Source: Butyrivibrio sp. VCD2006 (GTDB lineage Bacteria > Bacillota > Clostridia > Lachnospirales > Lachnospiraceae). Taken from it: 55,072 nt of DNA. A program made the position numbers and the translations under genes. The stretch's first letter is position 1; the number at the start of each line of letters is the position of its first letter. Where the stretch lies: contig NZ_AUIX01000040.1 in NCBI RefSeq assembly GCF_000423925.1, positions 1-55,072 of the forward strand, given 5' to 3'. Positions 49,479-55,072 of the stretch are shown piece after piece. Below the pieces are notes generated by a model that saw only the letters and a program-made list of their open reading frames with translations, was not told the DNA's origin and searched no databases.

Positions 49479-50516
49479 ATGGATTTTTTGAAAAAGAATT
49501 ACATGGGAGTAATAGTATGCTTCACTATTGCAGTTCCTTCATGGCTCCTGGGAAAGCGCTTCCCTGTCGTTGGCGGAGCGGTGATTGCAATCATTCTGGG
49601 CATGATAATAGCCCTGTTCTGGAATGACAAGGGGAAGGCGGCTGATGGAATAAAGTTTACATCAAAGATAATTCTGCAGGAGGCTGTTGTCCTCCTTGGA
49701 TTTGGTATGAATCTTTCGGTCGTTCTTCAGACCGGGAAACAGTCACTTCCGATAATTATCTGCACGATTTCAACATCGCTTATCCTATCATGGATTCTTC
49801 ATAAGGTTATGAATATCAAAGGAAACACAGCTACTCTTATCGGAGTTGGCTCATCAATATGCGGCGGCTCAGCAATTGCAGCTACGGCTCCTGTCATTGA
49901 TGCGGATGATGATGAAGTGGCACAGGCAATTTCTGTGATATTTTTCTTTAACGTGCTGGCAGCACTTCTTTTTCCTTCGCTGGGAAAGCTTATAGGTTTT
50001 GATATCACAACAGGAGAGGCTTTCGGTATTTTTGCGGGAACTGCAGTTAATGATACTTCTTCCGTCACCGCAGCTGCATCAACCTGGGATAGTATGTGGA
50101 ACCTGGGGAGTCAGACTCTTGATAAGGCAGTTACGGTCAAGCTTACAAGAACACTGGCTATCATACCTATTACACTGGTACTTGCGTATCTGAGGGCAAG
50201 GGAAGCAAAAAAGGATGGAAGTTCGACAAATGGCTTTAGCTTTAGAAGAGCATTTCCGATGTTCATAGTCTTCTTTGTGATTGCTTCAATTATCACAACT
50301 ATTTGCTTGAGAGCAGGTGTCCCTTCTTATGTTTTTAAGCCACTTAAGGAACTTAGCAAGTTCTTTATAATAATGGCCATGGCTGCTATTGGCTTGAACA
50401 GTAACATAATCAAACTAATTAAATCAGGTGGGAAGCCGATTTTGCTTGGCGGCTGTTGCTGGATCGGAATAACAGTTGTCAGCCTTTTGATGCAGCATGT
50501 GATGGGAATATGGTAA
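49479..50516 (+). CDS. YeiH/UPF0324-family membrane transporter
   Basis: A 345-residue inner-membrane protein with ten or more helices. Family signatures: G-F-G-M-N-L-S near 73-79, [14 protein letters not shown] near 124-137 and [11 protein letters not shown] near 186-196. UPF0324 (YeiH) proteins are putative sulfate/sulfite or sulfur-compound exporters. Divergent LysR regulator upstream. GAGAGGTC lies before the ATG. Confidence 0.9.
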   Translation: MDFLKKNYMGVIVCFTIAVPSWLLGKRFPVVGGAVIAIILGMIIALFWNDKGKAADGIKFTSKIILQEAVVLLGFGMNLSVVLQTGKQSLPIIICTISTSLILSWILHKVMNIKGNTATLIGVGSSICGGSAIAATAPVIDADDDEVAQAISVIFFFNVLAALLFPSLGKLIGFDITTGEAFGIFAGTAVNDTSSVTAAASTWDSMWNLGSQTLDKAVTVKLTRTLAIIPITLVLAYLRAREAKKDGSSTNGFSFRRAFPMFIVFFVIASIITTICLRAGVPSYVFKPLKELSKFFIIMAMAAIGLNSNIIKLIKSGGKPILLGGCCWIGITVVSLLMQHVMGIW

Positions 50517-50530
50517 AAGAAAAATAGGCG

Positions 50531-50580
50531 TTGACAAATACTCCCCCCTAGTATATATTGCAAATGGTAGGGGGGACTAT
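50531..50580 (+). promoter_or_regulatory. Promoter with two CsoR-type operator-like sites
   Basis: TTGACA (50531-50536) and TATATT (50554-50559) are 17 bp apart. A 17-bp site ATACTCCCCCCTAGTAT (50538-50554) fills the spacer, and an inverted copy ATGGTAGGGGGGACTAT (50564-50580) lies just downstream; 14 of 17 positions agree after inversion. C/G-tract sites flanked by ATA..TAT are typical CsoR operators, and a CsoR-family gene ends this operon (52615). The transcript would carry a ~120-nt leader to deoC. Confidence 0.72.
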
Positions 50581-50700
50581 TTTGTCGTCCCGTATTTATT
50601 GTCAAATTATGAACCAAAAAGACTATGAAATTTTTGGATGGACCTAAGGAATCCACCGCAAGCGGTACCACCCTTAGATCGAAGAATGGAGGATACTCGA

Positions 50701-51351
50701 ATGAAACTTGAAGAAATATTAAAGATGGTTGATCACACACTGCTTGCTCAGGGAAGCACATGGGATGAGATAAAAGAGATATGCGACGATGGTATGAAGT
50801 ACCATACGGCTTCCGTATGCATTCCTCCATATTATGTGAAGAAAGCCCGTGAGTATATGGACCCTGATATGCCTATAACAACAGTAATCGGATTCCCGAA
50901 TGGAAATACAACAACTGCATCCAAGGTTTTTGAGACAAAGGATGCGCTTGCAAACGGAGCAACAGAGATCGACATTGTTATAAACATAGGGGAGCTGAAA
51001 GCTAAGAATTATAAGTTTGTTCTTGATGAGATCAATGAACTCAAAGAAGCCTGTGGCGACCATACCATGAAGGTTATCATTGAGTGCTGCCTTCTTACAG
51101 AAGAGGAGAAGATCAAGATGTGTGAGATTGTTACGCAGTCAAAGGCAGACTATATCAAGACTTCAACAGGTTTCTCAACAGGCGGTGCAACCTTTGAAGA
51201 TATAGAACTCTTTGCAAAACACTGTGGTCCAAATATCAAGATCAAGGCATCAGGCGGTATTGCATCAATTGAAGATGCTGAGAAATTTATTGAACTTGGA
51301 GCACACAGACTTGGCACAAGCAGGCTGGTAAAGATTGCTAAAAGTATGTGA
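50701..51351 (+). CDS. deoC: Deoxyribose-phosphate aldolase
   Basis: A 216-residue class I aldolase: D-H-T-L-L near 11-15, V-C-I-P-P-Y-Y near 39-45, V-I-G-F-P-N-G near 61-67, D-I-V-I-N-I-G near 89-95, K-V-I-I-E near 125 and Y-I-K-T-S-T-G-F (Schiff-base Lys, about 151-158). Cleaves deoxyribose-5-phosphate in nucleoside salvage. The start at ATG 50701 has GGAGG 7 bases upstream; the longer frame from 50638 is not needed. First gene of an operon that ends with copper-type regulation genes, a striking combination. Confidence 0.95.
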   Translation: MKLEEILKMVDHTLLAQGSTWDEIKEICDDGMKYHTASVCIPPYYVKKAREYMDPDMPITTVIGFPNGNTTTASKVFETKDALANGATEIDIVINIGELKAKNYKFVLDEINELKEACGDHTMKVIIECCLLTEEEKIKMCEIVTQSKADYIKTSTGFSTGGATFEDIELFAKHCGPNIKIKASGGIASIEDAEKFIELGAHRLGTSRLVKIAKSM

Positions 51352-51395
51352 TTTAGAAAAACTATAAAACACTGGAAATGGAATAATCAGTACAT

Positions 51396-52163
51396 ATGGA
51401 CAGAAATAATATTTTGACTGAGTTTAAAAAATATACGGATCAATATAATCCGGAAGATGTGAAAGTAAAGCTGAAGATAGATCATACGTATCGCGTAGCT
51501 GATTTATGCGTAATAATCGCCAGAAGCCTTCTGCTTCCGGAGGAGGACTGCGAATTCGCGTGGCTGTCAGGAATACTTCATGATATAGGCCGTTTTGAGC
51601 AGCTTAGAAGGTATCATACATTTCAGGATCGAATATCAGTTAATCACGCGGAACTGTCTGCAGACCTGCTATTTAAGGACGAACAGCTGATAGACAGGTT
51701 TGATCCGGATAGAAAGATGGACAGAGAAATGATGGAAAAAGTCATCCGTTACCACAATGTATATATTCTTCCGGATGGTCAGACGGACAGGGAGCGGATG
51801 TTCTGTGAAATTTTGCGTGATGCAGATAAGATTGACATTATACGTGTTAATTGCGAGACACCGCGAACAGAGATTTACGATCTGCCGGAAAAAGCCTTTA
51901 CGGATTCGTACATAACTGATGAAGTTTATGAAGACATTATGGGATCCGGAAATATAGACAGAACATACTCGAAAACCGGAATCGATTATATCCTTGGGCA
52001 TATTTCTTTTGTATATGGACTTGTATTCCCTGAGAGTATCAGGCAGGTCAAAAGTCAGGGATATATATACAGACTGCTCGGATTTAAGAGCAATAATCCG
52101 GATACAGTTAAAAAGATGCAGTTTATAAGGGAAAAGATAATTAACTACTTGGAATGCGCTTAA
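51396..52163 (+). CDS. HD-domain phosphohydrolase
   Basis: A 255-residue HD-superfamily protein with the metal ligands in order: H-T-Y-R-V (near 31), H-D-I-G-R-F-E (near 67), H-N-V-Y (near 120) and D-A-D-K-I-D (near 147). Such proteins hydrolyse phosphate esters of nucleotides; no partner domain is attached. It is 44 bp after deoC and 35 bp before the HMA gene, probably one transcript. Confidence 0.85.
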   Translation: MDRNNILTEFKKYTDQYNPEDVKVKLKIDHTYRVADLCVIIARSLLLPEEDCEFAWLSGILHDIGRFEQLRRYHTFQDRISVNHAELSADLLFKDEQLIDRFDPDRKMDREMMEKVIRYHNVYILPDGQTDRERMFCEILRDADKIDIIRVNCETPRTEIYDLPEKAFTDSYITDEVYEDIMGSGNIDRTYSKTGIDYILGHISFVYGLVFPESIRQVKSQGYIYRLLGFKSNNPDTVKKMQFIREKIINYLECA

Positions 52164-52198
52164 ACAATAGTTGTAAAGAGAAATAGAGAGGTGAAGAA

Positions 52199-52561
52199 AT
52201 GGCTTCTAATATCATTATCATTGCTATACTTGTTGTTATCCTGCTTGTTGCGCTAAGAGGTTCTATAAAACACTTTAAAGGCGAAGGTGGATGCTGTGGC
52301 GGAGGCAGTTCCAGTGTAAAAGAACCGGATAAAAAGCTTTCAGGAACTGTAATCAAAACTAAGGTGTTCATGATTGACGGGATGCACTGTGAAAACTGCA
52401 CCAATCGTGTTAAGCGTGCTATCAACAGAATTGATGGCGTATCTGCAAAACTGAACCTCAAAAAGAAGCAAGCTGTTGTGAAGTACGAAAAAGAGGTAGA
52501 GGATGACACCTTGATAAAGGAGATAGAAGATCTTGGCTATAAGGTTGTTTCTGTACAATAA
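52199..52561 (+). CDS. Membrane-anchored heavy-metal-associated (CopZ-like) protein
   Basis: The 120-residue protein has an N-terminal membrane helix (I-I-I-I-A-I-L-V-V-I-L-L-V, about 4-18), a Cys/Gly linker (G-C-C-G-G-G, about 31-36) and an HMA domain with the copper-binding motif G-M-H-C-E-N-C (about 61-67). It should bind Cu(I) at the membrane; unlike soluble CopZ it is tethered. The CsoR-type regulator follows 53 bp later. No CopA ATPase is in the window. Confidence 0.88.
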   Translation: MASNIIIIAILVVILLVALRGSIKHFKGEGGCCGGGSSSVKEPDKKLSGTVIKTKVFMIDGMHCENCTNRVKRAINRIDGVSAKLNLKKKQAVVKYEKEVEDDTLIKEIEDLGYKVVSVQ

Positions 52562-52614
52562 ATAGCCGGGATATGATACTATTAGTCAACATATGAATAA
52601 TAGGGAGATTACTT

Positions 52615-52899
52615 ATGGCACATAAAAAGACAGTCAGAACAGCAGCACAGAAAAAGGCTCTGACCAACCGGTTGAAACGTCTGGAAGGGCAGATACGTGG
52701 CCTGGAAAAAATGATCGAGGATGACGTATATTGCAACGACATCCTTCAACAGTCCATGTCTGCAGCCTCAGCAATAGACGGCTTTAATCAGGAACTTCTT
52801 GGATATCACCTGAAAGGATGCGTTACGGACGGCATAAAAAATGACGATGAAGAAATCGTGGACGAATTATTGAAGACGATCCGTAAACTCATGAAATAA
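52615..52899 (+). CDS. CsoR/RcnR-family metal-sensing repressor
   Basis: A 94-residue all-helical DUF156 protein: R-L-K-R-L-E-G-Q-I-R-G-L (DNA-binding helix), C-N-D-I-L-Q-Q (Cys ligand of the CsoR site, about 42-48), H-L-K-G-C (His and Cys ligands, about 63-67). The C-H-C arrangement fits Cu(I)-sensing CsoR. It probably binds the two G6/C6 sites before deoC, autoregulating the whole operon. Confidence 0.9.
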   Translation: MAHKKTVRTAAQKKALTNRLKRLEGQIRGLEKMIEDDVYCNDILQQSMSAASAIDGFNQELLGYHLKGCVTDGIKNDDEEIVDELLKTIRKLMK

Positions 52900-52953
52900 A
52901 AGAATTACATTCATGAGTAACTATTCCGCGATAATAAAATATGTAGGAGAAAT

Positions 52954-53601
52954 ATGCAGACATCTGAGAGTTTTCGATTAAGTGCATTATTATCCTTTTC
53001 AGGAGGATTACAGGATGCGTATACATATAATATGAGGGATAAAGTCTTTGCCAATGCACAGACCGGCAATGTTGTTTTAATGAGTCAGAACCTGATGCAG
53101 GGTAATTTTATGCAGGGGTTACACTATATGTGTCCGCTTTTTTCGTTTGCTGCTGGGATTTTTATAGCAGAGAGAATTGAAAACGAGTATAAATGTGCTG
53201 AAAAAATCCACTGGAGACAGATTATCATAATAATTGAAATGATTGCGCTTAGCATTGTCGGACTTCTCCCCATGGATATGAATATGATAGCAAATATGAT
53301 TGTGTCATTTTCATGTGCCATGCAGGTGCAAACATTTAGAAAAGTACATGGATATGGATATGCAAGTACCATGTGCATTGGAAATCTGAGAAGTGGAACA
53401 GAGAGCCTTTCTAAATACCTTAGAGACAAAAACAAACAATCTTTGTACAAATCATTTCACTTCTTTGGAATCATTCTGATATTTGCTATAGGAGCAGGAT
53501 TTGGCGGAGTAATATCCGGAATCATTGGGATAAAAACCATATGGATTTCGGTAGTCATACTGCTTATAGTTATCAATATGATGGTAAAAGAAGTAAGGTA
53601 A
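52954..53601 (+). CDS. YoaK-family (DUF1275) membrane protein
   Basis: A 215-residue protein with six hydrophobic segments and the family signature G-G-L-Q-D-A-Y-T-Y (near 17-25), A-Q-T-G-N-V-V-L-M (near 35-43) and M-C-I-G-N-L-R-S-G (near 130-138). DUF1275 proteins have unknown function in the membrane. AGGAG 6 bases upstream of ATG. It is the last intact gene before the debris at the right edge. Confidence 0.88.
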   Translation: MQTSESFRLSALLSFSGGLQDAYTYNMRDKVFANAQTGNVVLMSQNLMQGNFMQGLHYMCPLFSFAAGIFIAERIENEYKCAEKIHWRQIIIIIEMIALSIVGLLPMDMNMIANMIVSFSCAMQVQTFRKVHGYGYASTMCIGNLRSGTESLSKYLRDKNKQSLYKSFHFFGIILIFAIGAGFGGVISGIIGIKTIWISVVILLIVINMMVKEVR

Positions 53602-53694
53602 AATTGGCATACAATACGCGGTTTGCGGGAGGCGATGGTTCAGCAGGTGCTATTCTCCAACTCCGCTAAAAATGATGGTCTAAAGGAATTTAAG

Positions 53695-53772
53695 ATGAAA
53701 AATGTACTCTTGAGTGCTGATGGTGATATAAAAGTTTATTCTGTTCCTGACATGGTAGAACAAACGCTGTGA
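53695..53772 (+). pseudogene. Small-protein N-terminal fragment
   Basis: M-K-N-V-L-L-S-A-D-G-D-I-K-V-Y-S-V-P and stop after 25 residues; AAAGG upstream. It looks like the start of a small conserved Lachnospiraceae protein, interrupted at 53773 where an unrelated enzyme fragment begins. The frame stop arises at the junction. Confidence 0.5.
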
Positions 53773-54247
53773 TGAATATGGAGGTACCACCGAGAACCGG
53801 ACAAGATTTCCGCGGGAGATCATACAGGCAATCCGTAAGACGGCGGGTGAGGATTTTCCGATCTTCTATCGCATGAGTTCGGAAGAATATGTTCCTGGCG
53901 GACTTGAAATAGAAGAGGCGAAGCTGATTGCAAGGCTGATAGAGGATGCTGGTGCGGACTGTATCCATTGTTCACAGGGCGTATTTGCGACCGGACATAT
54001 TATCATCCCGCCTGCGCCGGTTCCTGTCGGCGGCTTTGTCCATCACGCGGCCGAATTGAAAATGGTCGTGGATATTCCGGTTATCGCAGTCGGCAGAATC
54101 AATGACCCGATGCTTGCGGAAAACATCCTTGCATCCGGAAGCGCTGATCTTTGTACAATGGGAAGGGCTTCCCTTGCAGATCCCGAAATGCTGGAGAAAG
54201 CACGCAGGGGAGACTTTGCTTCGATCCTCCATTGCATCGGCTGTTAG
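53771..54247 (+). pseudogene. Old yellow enzyme-type reductase C-terminal fragment
   Basis: The frame opens without start codon at D-E-Y-G-G-T-T-E-N-R-T-R-F-P and continues through I-P-V-I-A-V-G-R-I and D-L-C-T-M-G-R-A-S-L-A-D-P to C-I-G-C followed by a stop, where intact NADH:flavin oxidoreductases go on with the iron-sulfur cysteines and a second domain. The first ~230 and the last ~250 residues are gone. A higher GC content than its neighbours suggests it came from elsewhere. Confidence 0.82.
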
Positions 54248-54280
54248 GGAGTAGGAAAAAACTACTCTTGGAAGTGCCCG

Positions 54281-54664
54281 ATGGATGAGCTTGAAATAGC
54301 AATGAATTTTGAGAAAATGACCAAGGATGAAGATCCGGAAGTCATTGTATCAATTATCAGAAGTATTGTTGAGAGAATTATTGTTACCCAGGAAGGCAAG
54401 GATAGTAATGTTCATCTGTTTCTGAAAGGACAGCAGGGTGAGAACTACGACGATTTTTTCGCCGATAGCGACACTCTCATCGATGCTGAATATCGCAGTG
54501 ACGAGCTGTGTGATTCAGAAGGGTGTCTCAAACTGCATCCAACATATGCGGGAATCCAACTCAGAAATGCCTGCGCAGAAATCATGGAAAAGCAGGGGTA
54601 TGAGGAGCCGACGGGACAGGCGAAGATCACACCGGGATTCAATCTTTGGAGCAGGTGGAGGTAA
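54281..54664 (+). pseudogene. Remnant with recombinase-like N-terminal part
   Basis: Residues 1-60 (N-F-E-K-M-T, I-V-S-I-I-R-S-I-V-E-R-I-I-V, H-L-F-L-K-G-Q-Q-G-E-N-Y-D-D-F-F) resemble the end of a large serine recombinase. From about residue 63 the sequence is different (H-P-T-Y-A-G-I-Q-L-R-N-A-C-A-E-I-M-E), perhaps another truncated gene in the same frame. I cannot name the second half. It is one of several fragments joined at this end. Confidence 0.4.
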
Positions 54665-54724
54665 TGAGTCTTGCATCTCCAATGTTCTTCAACAACATTA
54701 GTGGCCCATTACAATCAGCAATAA

Positions 54725-54949
54725 GTAGAATTTACGCAATGGGTAAGCCGCAAAACTGATGAAGCTGATAAGAGAAAAACTCTTCTGTTCCTCACAGATA
54801 AAGCCAAAGAACTTAAAGAAGCTTATGACTCCGTATCCAATGAGATGGGGAATATTTATTATCGTGATTTTACGGATAAAGAGATTCTTCAGTTTGAAGA
54901 GTATCTTAACCGCATCAGGGTAAACCTTGAGGAATGGAGTGACAAATGA
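54725..54949 (+). pseudogene. MarR regulator C-terminal fragment
   Basis: The frame contains W-V-S-R-K-T-D-E-A-D-K-R-K-T-L-L-F-L-T-D-K-A (wing and following helix of a MarR repressor) and runs to TGA 54947-54949. The N-terminal two thirds with the helix-turn-helix recognition helix are missing. It overlaps the next start codon (ATGA), so the pair was once a regulator/target operon. Confidence 0.7.
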
Positions 54950-55072
54950 GTATCTGTATTAAAGATCAGATTCAGAACATGAATCTTGTTATAGGGTGCA
55001 CTGTTGGATGTCCGTACTGCTATGCCAGAAACAATACGAGGCGTTATCACATCATAGATGATTTTGAAAAGC
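54946..55072 (+). CDS. Radical-SAM-type protein, 3' part outside the window
   Basis: The first 42 residues include G-C-T-V-G-C-P-Y-C-Y-A-R-N-N, the C-x3-C-x2-C iron-sulfur motif of radical-SAM enzymes. GGAATGGAGTG is 7 bases before ATG, which overlaps the MarR stop. The rest lies beyond 55072, so the reaction cannot be assigned. Confidence 0.72.
   Translation, partial: MSICIKDQIQNMNLVIGCTVGCPYCYARNNTRRYHIIDDFEK

Overview
The window looks like chromosome of a low-to-moderate-GC Firmicute, most probably a gut or rumen Lachnospiraceae (Butyrivibrio/Pseudobutyrivibrio-like). This rests on strong AGGAGG-type ribosome binding sites, AT-rich intergenic regions, and typical families of that group: a DUF5714 protein, a YoaK protein, a plasmid pRiA4b ORF-3-like protein, a macro-domain/HTH protein, and many small decayed Nudix, GNAT, TetR and MarR remnants. 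I see no rRNA, no bona fide tRNA, no CRISPR array and no intact transposase or prophage.

Left part (1-26,900) is accessory. After a 93-bp palindrome, a DUF1801 gene, a truncated acetyltransferase with a small hydrophobic gene antisense to its 3' end, and a periplasmic-sensor GGDEF-EAL protein, there is a tight five-gene operon (4819-14631): a GrpE-like coiled-coil protein, an Hsp70-like ATPase, a UvrD/Rep-type SF1 helicase, a DrmA-like SF2 helicase and a DrmB-like DUF1998 protein. DrmA/DrmB are the core pair of DISARM anti-phage systems, but no methyltransferase or DrmC nuclease is present. I read this as a methyltransferase-less, chaperone-coupled DISARM relative and as the best candidate for a new defence system. 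It is followed by a degenerate macro-domain/HTH protein, two unknown genes, secreted small proteins (a Cys-repeat protein and an EF-hand protein), a candidate c-di-GMP-I riboswitch plus terminator ahead of a 1266-residue surface protein, a lipoprotein with a nuclease-like C-terminal toxin domain plus putative immunity gene, and a putative PD-(D/E)XK protein. Two diverged copies of one small uncharacterised gene lie near the two ends of this region in opposite orientation.

Middle part (27,000-36,300) holds the second notable system. A WYL-domain regulator is divergent from an RNA cluster in which five elements share a terminal stem of about 7 bp (consensus WAGRYRC), then exactly three nucleotides, then CAGCAA. 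At least two contain tRNA-like T arms and one folds as a complete cloverleaf. Four lie before rsr (a bacterial Ro60/TROVE protein) and one lies between rsr and rtcB (RNA ligase). This is an expanded bacterial Y-RNA/Ro60/RtcB RNA-repair locus with WYL-type control.

Right part (36,300-55,072) mixes housekeeping genes with gene debris: a Nudix-methyltransferase fusion, RecQ, a zinc-ribbon protein, a chemoreceptor, an SGNH hydrolase, a MarR-GNAT-DUF5714 cluster, a flavodoxin-fold oxidoreductase, a LysR/YeiH divergent pair, and a probable operon deoC-HD hydrolase-HMA protein-CsoR whose promoter carries two copies of a C6/G6 operator-like site. The right end is a patchwork of fragments (old yellow enzyme, recombinase-like, MarR) running into the start of a radical-SAM gene cut by the window edge.
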